From Alkalihalobacillus sp. CinArs1 (GTDB lineage Bacteria; Bacillota; Bacilli; Bacillales; Guptibacillaceae): 64,000 bases of DNA. The DNA is taken from contig NZ_CANDOB010000002.1 in assembly GCF_947387515.1 (NCBI RefSeq), forward strand, positions 62,001 through 126,000, given 5' to 3'. Below the pieces are notes generated by a model that was not told the origin of the DNA, did no database searches, and saw nothing but the letters and a program-made list of their open reading frames with translations. Below are positions 51,738-59,994 of this stretch, one piece after another; position 1 is the stretch's first letter; every line of letters begins with the position of its first letter. A program made the position numbers and the translations under genes.

Positions 51738-51809
51738 CGCTCGCGGAAAGCACAGGTATACCTGGATACGAAGATTCTCTAAGTTAGTGAGTGCGTTAGA
51801 GAACGAGCG
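51738..51809. repeat. Palindromic intergenic element related to the 11.8 kb repeat
   Basis: Outer CGCTCG (51738-51743) with CGAGCG (51804-51809); perfect CAGGTATACCTG at 51753-51764; TTCTCTAA (51775-51782) with TTAGAGAA (51796-51803). The CGCGGAAAGC segment is shared with the repeat at 11764-11828. It may fold as a cruciform or act as a transcript-end structure. Confidence 0.55.
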
Positions 51810-51848
51810 ATCTAGTTTCACAAATGATTAAAAAGGAGAATGGAAACA

Positions 51849-52379
51849 ATGTTCCTTTCGTATCTATTGGTGTTTATCCTGGCAGCGGTTCCGCTGTTTG
51901 AACTTGTTGCGGTCATTCCACTAGCGATCATCGGAGGTTTGTCTCCGATCCCGACAGCGATACTTGCTCTTTTAGGAAATGCACTGACAGTCGTTTTGTT
52001 GATTGTCTTTGTCGATAAAGTAAAGAGTTGGATGGGGAAGCGAAAACAAAAACGCATGAGAGAAGGTACACAAGACGAGTCCATCGAAGCGAATGGTGAA
52101 GGAATGGAAGAGTCGAAAAAAGGGAAGCGAGCAAAAATGCTTTTTGATAAGTATGGTTTACCTGGATTAACACTGATCGGTCCTTTTTTTGTCGGGTCTC
52201 ACATCTCAGCGTTTATGGGGATGAGCTTCGGTTCAAATAGGAGGAAAGTAACAAGCTGGATGATGATCAGTTTAGTTTTTTGGACAGCGGTTATGGCTGT
52301 AGGCACAAGCTATGGTGTGACATTCTTTATGCCGGATGTTGAAGAAAATGGTGTGCTGATTCGCATGTTTCAAAACTAG
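51849..52379 (+). CDS. Small multidrug export family protein (PF06695-type)
   Basis: 176 residues from ATG at 51849 (AGGAG 10 bases upstream; the ATG at 51840 is one base from it). The membrane part shows VFILAAVPLFELVAVIPLAIIGGLSP and GLPGLTLIGPFFVGSHISAF, both typical of the Sm_multidrug_ex family, split by a charged linker (about 60-95). It has about four membrane helices. The name of the family is historical; a transport function is not demonstrated. Single gene. Confidence 0.78.
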   Translation: MFLSYLLVFILAAVPLFELVAVIPLAIIGGLSPIPTAILALLGNALTVVLLIVFVDKVKSWMGKRKQKRMREGTQDESIEANGEGMEESKKGKRAKMLFDKYGLPGLTLIGPFFVGSHISAFMGMSFGSNRRKVTSWMMISLVFWTAVMAVGTSYGVTFFMPDVEENGVLIRMFQN

Positions 52380-52426
52380 CTTTTTTTGATAGTAAGGTCA
52401 CAAATGGATACTTAGGCTATTCTATA

Positions 52427-52464
52427 AAGAAGGGGGACCCACAACGGAATGGGTCCCCCTTCTT
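52427..52464. terminator. Strong bidirectional terminator
   Basis: AAGAAGGGGGACCCA pairs perfectly over 15 bases with TGGGTCCCCCTTCTT across 8 bases, between convergent genes. Confidence 0.88.
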
Positions 52465-52474
52465 AGGTTATAAC

Positions 52475-52705
52475 CTAAAGAGTTACCAATACCCCCGCTA
52501 TAATGGCGATGCCAGAAAGAATAAAGAACGTCTGGACAATTGGCCAAGGTAGGGATTTTAATACGTAGACGATGGTATCTGTATAAAGGCTCCCGCCTCC
52601 ACTTTCGTACCGATTGATAAAATCTTCTTTGTTAAACTTGAATAGAAGGATCGATAACGATAAGAGGACGATGAGTATAACTAGCGTTCCAAATATCAGA
52701 TTCAT
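52475..52705 (-). CDS. Small two-helix membrane protein, function unknown
   Basis: 76 residues with AGAGGTG before the ATG. Two membrane helices: residues 3-23 (IFGTLVILIVLLSLSILLF) and 55-76 (PIVQTFFILSGIAIIAGVLV), joined by a polar loop with ESGGGSLYTDT. No recognised family. It ends next to a strong terminator. Confidence 0.72.
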   Translation of the reverse strand: MNLIFGTLVILIVLLSLSILLFKFNKEDFINRYESGGGSLYTDTIVYVLKSLPWPIVQTFFILSGIAIIAGVLVTL

Positions 52706-52897
52706 GTGTTCACCTCTAAGTTGATTAAACGAATTAGTAGGCCTTTCACCTTATCCTAACAAAATCTCCTAATTCGACTAAAGGGGTATCAATATCTTAC
52801 GTACGGATAAGTTGCAGAAATGAGGGGGTGTGTTGCGAATAAAAAAACAGCATGGAATGGCATCACGCCTCCAGGCTGTTCTTGTTATAGCAAAGGT

Positions 52898-53320
52898 TTA
52901 TTTTACGACGAGAACAGGGCAGCTTGCTTTTTGAATGACTTGATGACTGACACTTCCTAGCACCATTTCTTGTAAGACGTTCAAGCCCCTTGTTCCCATC
53001 ACGATGAGATCGACTTCGTTTTCTTCCGCATACTTAACGAGTGTCACAGAAGGATCTCCTCTAAGCATGTTGATTTCATATGTTAACTTCGCTTCTACGG
53101 CTTTTTGTTCGACGGCACGAAGTTTATCTTTACGATCTTCTTTTATACCGAGAGAATCCCAGTTTCGTAGAACATCATGTTTGGATGTGTCTCCGTCAAC
53201 CACATAGATGACGTCGACCTGTGCATCCGTTAGCTTTGCTAACTTGATCGCTTCCTCTGCTGCTGTAACAGAGTCTTCAGATCCATCGGATGCCAGCATA
53301 ATCTTCTTGTACATAGCCAT
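52898..53320 (-). CDS. Universal stress protein, UspA family
   Basis: 140 residues, one UspA domain. The ATP-binding motif G-x2-G-x9-G-(S/T) is present as GTRGLNVLQEMVLGSVS near residue 108, and the N-terminal ASDGSEDS holds the nucleotide-binding Asp. It is a cytosolic stress protein. A clear sigma-B promoter lies 40 bases upstream. The start may be the second Met (two codons in). Confidence 0.93.
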   Translation of the reverse strand: MAMYKKIMLASDGSEDSVTAAEEAIKLAKLTDAQVDVIYVVDGDTSKHDVLRNWDSLGIKEDRKDKLRAVEQKAVEAKLTYEINMLRGDPSVTLVKYAEENEVDLIVMGTRGLNVLQEMVLGSVSHQVIQKASCPVLVVK

Positions 53321-53359
53321 ACTGCCCCCAAGTCAATTGTATTGTTCCATCTAATATCT

Positions 53360-53385
53360 ATACCCATTTAAAAATAAGGTTAATC
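53360..53385 (-). promoter_or_regulatory. Sigma-B promoter of the uspA-like gene
   Basis: On the minus strand GATTAA (53385-53380), 14 bases, GGGTAT (53365-53360). The -10 is a perfect sigma-B match and the -35 differs at one position. Confidence 0.7.
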
Positions 53386-53392
53386 GTACAAA

Positions 53393-53419
53393 AAAAGCAG
53401 GCGGAGTGTGCCTGCTTTT
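53393..53419 (-). terminator. Terminator of the spx-like gene
   Basis: GCAGGC pairs with GCCTGC across 7 bases, flanked by A and T runs, just beyond the spx stop. Confidence 0.8.
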
Positions 53420-53810
53420 AAGCTTGCTGAAGAATTTGCTCTAGTTGAAATGCTCGTATTTTCCTAGGGAGGAAACTTCTTATTTCGTCTTCGTGAAAGC
53501 CTACTTGTAGGCGTTTTTTATCGAGTAAAATCGGTCGTTTTAATATGCCGGGGTTTTCTTTTATCAAACTATATAGTTCTTGTAGAGAGAGCTCATCGAG
53601 TTCTTGTTCTAGAGCGACATATGCTTTTGAACGTTTGGATATAATTTCTTCTGTTCCCTTTTCTGTCATTCTGATGATCGCCTTGATTTCTTCCTCGTTA
53701 AGCGGCTTAGAGAAAATATTGCGCTGTTCATAAGGAAGATCGTGCTCTTCTAGCCACGCTTTCGCTTTTCTGCACGAGGTGCAGCTTGGCGATGTATAAA
53801 GTGTGATCAT
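53418..53810 (-). CDS. spx: Spx-family redox regulator
   Basis: 130 residues from ATG at 53810, 7 bases after GGAGG; longer in-frame starts lack a ribosome site. It begins [21 protein letters not shown] with the redox CxxC at residues 10-13. [37 protein letters not shown] matches true Spx, not arsenate reductase. Spx binds the RNA polymerase alpha C-terminal domain to switch on thiol-stress genes and is degraded by ClpXP. The C-terminus (LEQILQQA) differs from the usual LAN-type degradation tail, suggesting a paralogue. A second copy elsewhere is expected. Confidence 0.9.
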   Translation of the reverse strand: MITLYTSPSCTSCRKAKAWLEEHDLPYEQRNIFSKPLNEEEIKAIIRMTEKGTEEIISKRSKAYVALEQELDELSLQELYSLIKENPGILKRPILLDKKRLQVGFHEDEIRSFLPRKIRAFQLEQILQQA

Positions 53811-54006
53811 GTGATTAACCTCCATAATGGATTTATACATTGATCTGTGTACAGCGTACATCATTCATTCCTTCGATTACTGTAAGCTACCTTACACCCT
53901 TTAAGGTGCTGCTTCCTTAAAATTCGTTCATCACTATCACTATTCGCTTCTCCTTTTCTGTTTCCTTTCGTAGATCGATGAAAACTAGTCGATAAAATTC
54001 GCTGGT

Positions 54007-54032
54007 GTTTAGGGAGTGTGAAAAGCGGGTAA
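54007..54032 (+). promoter_or_regulatory. Sigma-B promoter of the 55-residue membrane protein gene
   Basis: GTTTAG (54007-54012), 14 bases, GGGTAA (54027-54032), 63 bases before the start codon; 10 of 12 consensus positions. Confidence 0.6.
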
Positions 54033-54094
54033 AGAAATGATTACCAGCACAACGGCGGTATACTTAGATAACGATTGAAGGAGAGAAATAGATC

Positions 54095-54262
54095 ATGACA
54101 ATCGAATTAACATTGCAAATTTTATTATTAACAGTAGGCTTTATTACTGTATCAGCTATTTTCTTAAATGTAGATAAGAAACGCACACAGAAACAGCTTA
54201 AACTCGAACTTGCTCAGTATAAAGAGTCTGGAAAGATTCAATATAGCAATTCAAAAGGATGA
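54095..54262 (+). CDS. Small membrane protein, function unknown
   Basis: 55 residues with AAGGAGAG before the ATG. One helix at about 5-25 (LTLQILLLTVGFITVSAIFL) is followed by a strongly charged helix (KKRTQKQLKLELAQYKESGK) likely to lie along the membrane or pair with a partner. A sigma-B-like promoter precedes it, so it is probably a general stress gene. No family recognised. Confidence 0.72.
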   Translation: MTIELTLQILLLTVGFITVSAIFLNVDKKRTQKQLKLELAQYKESGKIQYSNSKG

Positions 54263-54296
54263 TAGCTTGCTAAAGCTACCATTCTTTTTTTATAGT
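54263..54296 (+). terminator. Weak terminator
   Basis: TAGCTT/AAGCTA stem across 4 bases, with a seven-T run starting about 9 bases later. Confidence 0.45.
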
Positions 54297-54367
54297 CGAT
54301 AGTTTTAAAATATGCCAAGGTGGAATGGTGTTATAAGAAAAAAGTTAGTGAATTGGGAGAGATTATA

Positions 54368-55486
54368 ATGGAGAAAATCGACACCTATTTTCCTGAAAGT
54401 TATGAGGAGTCACGAAGAACCTTTCGTGGACACCTTGATAAAATCAAGCAAAAGTGGCCTCAAGCCGAATTGGTTACTGAACAAATCGGTAAAGAGGTAG
54501 ATAACACGATCGATATGATCAAGTCTGATGCAAATGCATCTAATGATAAGGTTTTATTCTTTACCACAGGTGAACATGGCATCGAGGGGTATGCAGGCGC
54601 AGCTGTAACACACATGTTTGTAGAGGAGTACCTCGATCGAATCGATCCAAGAACGACTGGAATCTGTTTCGTTCATGCGTTAAATCCTTGGGGAATGAAA
54701 CATTTTCGAAGAGTAACCGAGAACAATGTCGATCTGAATCGTCATTATGTCTATGACTCGGTCCCTGAAGATGTTAATAAAAAGTTTGAGAAAGAAAGCG
54801 ATCTTTTTCTTCCGAATGGCAAGATCCATGATCTAGAACATGAAAAGAAAAAACTGTATGCTCAGTTAGCAAAAGGTCTTGCTAAAGAAGGATATAGCGG
54901 GATTAAAGAAGCAAAAGGGATGGGGCAATTCCAGTTCCATAGAGGCGTTTACTATGGTGGGAAGAAAGAGGAAGAACCTGCTGTCTTTTTAAAAAAAGTT
55001 CAGCATGACTTATTGTCTACTTATCCTCGCGTGATTCATATGGACTGGCATACTGCCCTAGGCCCTACGAACGAACTCACGATGGTTATCTCAGAACAAG
55101 ACTCTCGAGAACAAGGGGACTTGGAAAAGGCATACAACATGAAAAACATTGAGAAGTTTGCGCCTACAAAAGTAAAAGGAGATTCGACCTACCACTTTCA
55201 TAAGTTGAAGAATGAGGATTATCCTGACACCTATCTTTTTTCAGCACTGTTTGAATTTGGCACGTTTGGTACTGGAAAAAAGGCAGAGTTACGCGAATTC
55301 ATGACGATTGTCCTTGAAAACCACCTTTATTGGGAAGGTGCAGAAAACCCTGAAGATCGAAAGTGGATCCAGGATGAATTTCGCGCAATGTTCTATCCGA
55401 AAGAGCAAGAATGGCTAGAGTCTGTTCTGCAAGAAGCTAAGGGGGGAATCGACTCGGTCTTAACACGAGAAGAAATCATGAAATGA
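54368..55486 (+). CDS. DUF2817/M14-like metallopeptidase
   Basis: 372 residues from ATG at 54368 after GGGAGAG. The zinc site of M14-type carboxypeptidases is visible: HxxE in TTGEHGIEGYAG (about 60) and the His in IHMDWHTALGP (about 228), with a catalytic Glu in ALFEFGTFGTG (about 303). ENNVDLNRHYV matches DUF2817. No signal peptide, so cytosolic; substrate unknown. It ends next to a shared terminator. Confidence 0.82.
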   Translation: MEKIDTYFPESYEESRRTFRGHLDKIKQKWPQAELVTEQIGKEVDNTIDMIKSDANASNDKVLFFTTGEHGIEGYAGAAVTHMFVEEYLDRIDPRTTGICFVHALNPWGMKHFRRVTENNVDLNRHYVYDSVPEDVNKKFEKESDLFLPNGKIHDLEHEKKKLYAQLAKGLAKEGYSGIKEAKGMGQFQFHRGVYYGGKKEEEPAVFLKKVQHDLLSTYPRVIHMDWHTALGPTNELTMVISEQDSREQGDLEKAYNMKNIEKFAPTKVKGDSTYHFHKLKNEDYPDTYLFSALFEFGTFGTGKKAELREFMTIVLENHLYWEGAENPEDRKWIQDEFRAMFYPKEQEWLESVLQEAKGGIDSVLTREEIMK

Positions 55487-55489
55487 GAA

Positions 55490-55517
55490 AGAGAGCTGGC
55501 TCACCCAGCTCTCTCTT
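55490..55517. terminator. Bidirectional terminator
   Basis: AGAGAGCTGG pairs perfectly with CCAGCTCTCT across 5 bases, between convergent genes. Confidence 0.85.
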
Positions 55518-55518
55518 A

Positions 55519-55821
55519 TTATGATCCTAATTCAGTTTTCACTTCGTTAATTTGACTATCGATGTTAAGGGGTTTATCCTCGCGATCCTCGATCTTAATG
55601 TTGGTGATGACTCTATCGGAGCCACTTTTTAGAGCCTGCGTGTGGATGTCTCTTGCTAGCTCAAATAGCTCATCAACATTCCCTTCAAAAACTGTGGATG
55701 TTGGGCTAAGATGGTAAGTAAAGCCTTCCTTTTCAGCTAACCTTACTGCATCAGTTACAAACTGACTCATACTTGTTTGACCCGTGCCGACTGGTGTTAC
55801 GCTTATTTCTAATAATGCCAT
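55519..55821 (-). CDS. MTH1187/YqgV-family thiamine-binding protein
   Basis: 100 residues from ATG at 55821 after AAGGAGG. The ferredoxin-like family signature is present: LLEISVTPVGTGQTSMSQFV, FTYHLSPTSTVFEG and DIHTQALKSGSDRVITNIK. Homologues bind thiamine or related pyrimidines and form tetramers. No thiamine genes are nearby. It is divergent from a methyltransferase. Confidence 0.88.
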   Translation of the reverse strand: MALLEISVTPVGTGQTSMSQFVTDAVRLAEKEGFTYHLSPTSTVFEGNVDELFELARDIHTQALKSGSDRVITNIKIEDREDKPLNIDSQINEVKTELGS

Positions 55822-55946
55822 GTTCCATCTCCTCCTTATCCTGAGGTTATATATATGACATTGACGAATTGAGGGAAAACGAAACATCGCTGAACATATT
55901 CCATTCTAAAGTACTAACGAACGATGATAAAAAGGGGATTACGTGC

Positions 55947-56657
55947 ATGAATCAATCGATTGAAGAGACATATAACAAATTAGCTCGTACATATGAAAAG
56001 AGTACAGATGAGGGGTCTTCATACAATGCGTATTACGAACGACCAGGAGTAATGAGCGAGATCAGAGAAAATCTTACCGGAATGAACGTACTTGATGCAG
56101 GATGTTCAGCAGGGTGGTATTCAGAACAGTTTGTTGGACGTGGAGCTACCGTTACGGGGATCGATATTAGTGAAAAAATGATTCAAGCGGCCAAACGTAG
56201 AGTGGGAGAAAACGCTGATTTTATTCAACATGATCTTACGAAAAGCCTTCCATTTAAAGACGAGTCGTTCGATCTTATTGTGAGTTCGTTAACCCTTCAT
56301 TACTTAAAAGACTGGGACACTGTTTTTGCTGAATTTAAAAGAGTGTTAAAACCAGGAGGAGAACTCATTTTTTCCGTCCATCATCCCTTTATGGACTTTA
56401 CCAGATTTAACGTGAACGATTATTTTGAGACGACGATTCTTACCGATACATGGAAAAAGCCAGAAGTTACGATCGACGTAACATTTTATCGTAGAGCGAT
56501 GCAGGATATTGTAAACGTCGTGACAAGATACTTCACTCTTAAGAAGCTCATCGAACCGAAGCCAGCAAAAATCATGCAAGAAAAAGAACCAAAATCATAT
56601 GAATATCTCATGACGAACCCTCATTTTCTTATCGTCAAAGCTTGTAAAGACCGTTGA
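55947..56657 (+). CDS. Class I SAM-dependent methyltransferase
   Basis: 236 residues from ATG at 55947 after AAGGGG. Motif I VLDAGCSAGWYSEQFVGRG, acidic strand TGIDISEKMIQAAKRR, motif IV FDLIVSSLTLHYLKDW and post motif ELIFSVHHPFMDF. The C-terminal TYEKSTDEGSSYNAYYERP-type opening and RRAMQDIVNVV region suggest a small-molecule substrate, not identified. Fifth methyltransferase of this kind in the window. Confidence 0.84.
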   Translation: MNQSIEETYNKLARTYEKSTDEGSSYNAYYERPGVMSEIRENLTGMNVLDAGCSAGWYSEQFVGRGATVTGIDISEKMIQAAKRRVGENADFIQHDLTKSLPFKDESFDLIVSSLTLHYLKDWDTVFAEFKRVLKPGGELIFSVHHPFMDFTRFNVNDYFETTILTDTWKKPEVTIDVTFYRRAMQDIVNVVTRYFTLKKLIEPKPAKIMQEKEPKSYEYLMTNPHFLIVKACKDR

Positions 56658-56728
56658 TTCTGAACGGAAGGTGAAACGTCACCCCTTCGTAATACGTAAA
56701 TAAAGTAAGTGAAGAGGAGGGACGTTGT

Positions 56729-57025
56729 ATGGAGCTCTGGATGATCGTACTAATGATTCCTGTCTTCATTTTAGTGTTGATGGGATTTAATTTTCTCATG
56801 GGTTACCGAAAAGACCATATTCAAATTGATTTTGATGAGCGATATACGGACTTCAATGAGTATGTAAAAGCAATTACGAATAAGCTAAAAGCCGAAGGAC
56901 GTAAGGTGGAGTATACGGACTACCGAACATTTAAAATCGATGGAAAAGAATACGTTTTTATTGAACGAAACGTCAGCATTGGGGGAGTGCCGTTACAGCG
57001 AACGATTCTTAAGCCTGCTCGATAA
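56729..57025 (+). CDS. Small membrane-anchored protein, function unknown
   Basis: 98 residues; GAGGAGGG before the ATG. One N-terminal helix (LWMIVLMIPVFILVLMGFNF) and a cytosolic alpha/beta tail of about 70 residues (ITNKLKAEGRKVEYTDYRTFKIDGKEYVFIE). No family recognised. Confidence 0.72.
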   Translation: MELWMIVLMIPVFILVLMGFNFLMGYRKDHIQIDFDERYTDFNEYVKAITNKLKAEGRKVEYTDYRTFKIDGKEYVFIERNVSIGGVPLQRTILKPAR

Positions 57026-57094
57026 GGGTGAACCGTTTAAAACGCTACCGATTTGTTCACACTATGAACGTTAACAATAACGAGGTGAATAATA

Positions 57095-57382
57095 GTGGAG
57101 CAAATCGTCATCACAGCTATCTTAAAGCCAATCGAAGGCCATGAGGATGAAGTGTACAATGTACTCAAGACTGTAACGGAAGCATCAAGGAAAGAATCGG
57201 GTTGTATTCAGTATGATGTTCACCAGTCTATGCAGGATTCAAATTACATTCTGATTGAAGTGTGGGAAAATGAAGAAGCGGTAGAAGCACATATAAACTC
57301 GTCTCATTATCAGAAGTATAGGGAAAGTATCCCTGATTTTGTTAGTTTGAGAGAAGTGTTTAAGATGAAGAAAATACTTTGA
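57095..57382 (+). CDS. ABM-domain monooxygenase-like protein (YgiN type)
   Basis: 95 residues, GTG start 7 bases after GAGGTG. A single antibiotic-biosynthesis monooxygenase domain: ITAILKPIEGHEDEVYNVLK, ESGCIQYDVHQSMQDSNYI, LIEVWENEEAVEAHINSSHY. These dimeric proteins act on quinols or are of unknown function. Single gene closed by a bidirectional terminator. Confidence 0.85.
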   Translation: MEQIVITAILKPIEGHEDEVYNVLKTVTEASRKESGCIQYDVHQSMQDSNYILIEVWENEEAVEAHINSSHYQKYRESIPDFVSLREVFKMKKIL

Positions 57383-57400
57383 ATGTGGTAGTTTGAGCTT

Positions 57401-57438
57401 AAAAAAGCACTCGCTCAACATAGAAGCGAGTGCTTTTT
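57401..57438. terminator. Bidirectional terminator
   Basis: AAAAAGCACTCGCT pairs with AGCGAGTGCTTTTT across a loop of about 9 bases, between the ABM gene and the TetR gene. Confidence 0.92.
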
Positions 57439-57990
57439 TTATTTGTCTTCTTTTTTTGGATAGGTTTGTTCTAAGAGTGCATCTACGACTTGCTTCCGTA
57501 GTTTCTCATCTAACGGTGCAAGGCTGAAGATTTCAGAGAACCACAATCCATCGACAGCAAGTCTTAAAATAGTTGCTTTCACAGGATCTAATCCGTCTGC
57601 CTCGATGTTTTCTTGCCAATTCGCATATGTTTGTTGCAAAGGTTTTAGAAGGTCAGGATTAATCCCTTGAGCAGCAAGCATACCAGCACTTGTTTCCGTA
57701 TTTTTAAGACTTTGATCGTACGTCGCTTTGACAAAAGCTCTTGTCCATTTGCCATTTTGGTTTATATCTTCTTGTACGGCATTCTCAACATTAGATCGAT
57801 AGAGGTTGTTCATATGGAGGACAAGCCCTTCCACTAGAGCTTCCTTGCTCCGAAAGTGATAGAGAAGTCCACCCTTACTTACCTTTGCCTCTTCTGCAAC
57901 AGCATCCAACGTTAGAGCGTCGATTCCACGCTTATGAACAATTAGAGCAGCAGCTTCTAATATTTTGTGCCGTTTTGATTCTCTAGGCAT
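57439..57990 (-). CDS. TetR-family regulator, likely repressor of the carnitine cluster
   Basis: 183 residues from ATG at 57990; the in-frame upstream start lacks a ribosome site. The helix-turn-helix is ALTLDAVAEEAKVSKGGLLY, then HFRSKEALVEGLV, a canonical TetR N-domain. The ligand domain has SAGMLAAQGINPDLL. The BCCT gene lies about 95 bases upstream on the same strand, so they may share a transcript. Identical operators occur in both divergent promoters of the cluster, and this is the only regulator nearby, so it is the obvious candidate to bind them. The inducer could be carnitine or a pathway intermediate. Confidence 0.83.
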   Translation of the reverse strand: MPRESKRHKILEAAALIVHKRGIDALTLDAVAEEAKVSKGGLLYHFRSKEALVEGLVLHMNNLYRSNVENAVQEDINQNGKWTRAFVKATYDQSLKNTETSAGMLAAQGINPDLLKPLQQTYANWQENIEADGLDPVKATILRLAVDGLWFSEIFSLAPLDEKLRKQVVDALLEQTYPKKEDK

Positions 57991-58086
57991 CGATCTATTC
58001 CTCTCAACTATATTTTCAAATCTTACCATATCGTATCACTAGCAGAATTCTAGTTCAATATATAGCTATCATCGTGACTCGCGTTA

Positions 58087-59631
58087 TCAGCTTGCTTGTT
58101 TTTCCTTTTGTATACGATTTTCCGTATCTTCTTTGACTAGCTTAATAAAAGACCAGCCAAGCATAGGAAGGATGATCAATAGCGGAAATCCTCCTATAAT
58201 ACTGATCGTTTGGAGCGTTTTTAATCCACCTAGATACATAAAGATCATCGGCAAAATCGATAGTGAAAGTGCCCAGAACAATCTGTTCCAACGAACCGGT
58301 TCTCCCTCAACGCGTTTTTGAGTCACTGAAGCGATGACATAAGATCCAGAGTCATACGTAGTCGCTAAGAAAATGGTCGCGAGAAGGACGAACACAATGA
58401 TGGCAAGACTCGCAAAAGGCAAGTTTGTAAGTGTGCCAATAATTGCCGCAGGCGCCCCCTGTTGGTTTAGTGTTTCAATGACAGCATATTGTCCACTTAG
58501 CTCAAGGTACATTGAATAGTTCCCTAAGATCCCGAAGAATAGGACTGTTCCAAGACTTCCGTATAGAATCGTACCAAAAACGACCTGACGGATCGTACGT
58601 CCTTTGGAAATTCTTGCGATGAAAAGACCTACGAATGGTGCATAGACAATCCACCATGCCCAATAAAAGACAGTCCATGATTCTGGAAAAGCTGTTTTTG
58701 TGAATACGCCAAGGTCATTGAAAGGTTCGGTCCATGTACTCATGAGGAAGAAGTTGTCTAACATTCGACCAAGCCCTGTAACGGTAGATTCAGTCATAAA
58801 CGTGGTTGGTCCAACCGTGAAAATGAAGGCTAATAGAATAAATGCTAGCCACAGGTTGATATCACTTAAAAGGCGAATCCCTTTTTTAAGACCTGAGTAT
58901 GCACTTAAACCAAAAATCATCGTACAGAATACCAAAATGATGGATTTTGTAACAAATGTATCGGGGACACCAATGAGATGATTTAACCCAGTAGAGATGA
59001 TTGGTGCTGATAAAGCAAGTCCTGTTCCACCACCGCCAATAAGTCCAAACATAAATAGGATATCGACCAGTCTCCCAAGAAAACCATCCGTGTGCTTTCC
59101 AAGAAGTGGACGGCATGCTTCACTAACTTTAAATACATTTACTTTTTTTACATAAAACAAATAGCCGATCGGTAATGCAGGGATTGCAAACATGCTCCAC
59201 GCGATTGGTCCCCAGTGGAAGAAGCCGTACGTTGCCGCCCATCTCACTGCTTCCTCCGTTCCAGCTTCGATTCCAAAAGGTGGGCTTTGATAATAATAAG
59301 CCCATTCGATAACGCCCCAATATAGAATTCCGGTGCCTATTCCACTTGTAAATAACATGGCAGCCCAAGATCCTGTTGAGAATTCAGGCTTCGTTTCAGT
59401 ACTTCCTAATTTAATGTTTCCATATTTACTAATGCCTATATATAAAAGAAAAAGCAATAATAATAATCCAATGGTAAGGAATACTACCCCCATGTGTCCT
59501 GTGACAACATCATTCAGTGTTAAAACAATGTTTTTCCCTTGCTGAGGAAAGATGAGTAAGGGTAATGATACAAAGATGAGTAAGGCTAATGCCCCCAAAA
59601 ACGTCTTCCAGTCCATGATGTTTGTTGACAT
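58087..59631 (-). CDS. BCCT-family transporter, probable carnitine/betaine carrier
   Basis: 514 residues, 12 membrane helices. Family segments: MLFTSGIGTGILYWGVIEWAYY, then FHWGPIAWSMFA, and in TM8 WTVFYWAWWIVYAPFVGLFI with RGRTIRQVVFGTILYG. It is divergent from cdhC-cdhA-cdhB and has the same operator in its promoter, so carnitine or its derivative is the likely substrate. AGGAG ribosome site. It differs from opuD at 2.7 kb by a longer N-terminal helix and a different TM8 (WWIVYAPF vs WVIAWSPF). Confidence 0.88.
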   Translation of the reverse strand: MSTNIMDWKTFLGALALLIFVSLPLLIFPQQGKNIVLTLNDVVTGHMGVVFLTIGLLLLLFLLYIGISKYGNIKLGSTETKPEFSTGSWAAMLFTSGIGTGILYWGVIEWAYYYQSPPFGIEAGTEEAVRWAATYGFFHWGPIAWSMFAIPALPIGYLFYVKKVNVFKVSEACRPLLGKHTDGFLGRLVDILFMFGLIGGGGTGLALSAPIISTGLNHLIGVPDTFVTKSIILVFCTMIFGLSAYSGLKKGIRLLSDINLWLAFILLAFIFTVGPTTFMTESTVTGLGRMLDNFFLMSTWTEPFNDLGVFTKTAFPESWTVFYWAWWIVYAPFVGLFIARISKGRTIRQVVFGTILYGSLGTVLFFGILGNYSMYLELSGQYAVIETLNQQGAPAAIIGTLTNLPFASLAIIVFVLLATIFLATTYDSGSYVIASVTQKRVEGEPVRWNRLFWALSLSILPMIFMYLGGLKTLQTISIIGGFPLLIILPMLGWSFIKLVKEDTENRIQKEKQAS

Positions 59632-59684
59632 GAAAACTCTCCTTCTTTCTTATTTATTTCTCCGATTTGTGAACACAATTGTAA

Positions 59685-59713
59685 AATGTACTATCCGGAC
59701 GGTAATGTTTCAA
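59685..59713 (-). promoter_or_regulatory. Promoter of the BCCT gene with operator in the spacer
   Basis: On the minus strand TTGAAA (59713-59708), exactly 17 bases, TACATT (59690-59685). The spacer and -10 contain ACCGTCCGGATAGTA, in the same register as in the divergent promoter. Confidence 0.7.
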
Positions 59714-59906
59714 AGTGTTGAAAGGTAAGCATACAAAAGAAAAGAAGAGTATAGTGTATTTAAGTTGGAAAGAGTAGTAGATTTGACATGTTTTGAGCAA
59801 AAATGAGGTTTTACAATATCTATAGGTGATTGTAACGGTCAGAGTAGTGGAAGTACGGGATGTTCCTTTTATTTTTATAATGATTCGATTCTGTAGAAAT
59901 AACGGC
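59714..59906. other. Centre of the divergent carnitine control region
   Basis: AT-rich, no ribosome site or open frame worth reporting between the two promoters. Confidence 0.5.
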
Positions 59907-59935
59907 TTGAAAATAAACAGTCCAGATGGTATAGT
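59907..59935 (+). promoter_or_regulatory. Promoter of cdhCAB with operator in the spacer
   Basis: TTGAAA (59907-59912), exactly 17 bases, TATAGT (59930-59935). The spacer and -10 contain ACAGTCCAGATGGTA, which shares 12 of 15 positions with the opposite promoter at the same distance from the -35. Confidence 0.75.
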
Positions 59936-59994
59936 TTCAACTGGCTTGGAAAGACAAAGATAATAATCGATAACAGATAAAGGAGGACATTTTG

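Noticed and set aside
53418-53810. Arsenate reductase (ArsC, glutaredoxin type) instead of Spx
   Set aside because: The N-terminal CxxC and the [15 protein letters not shown] and FLPRK segments are those of Spx; a true ArsC lies at 62.4 kb.
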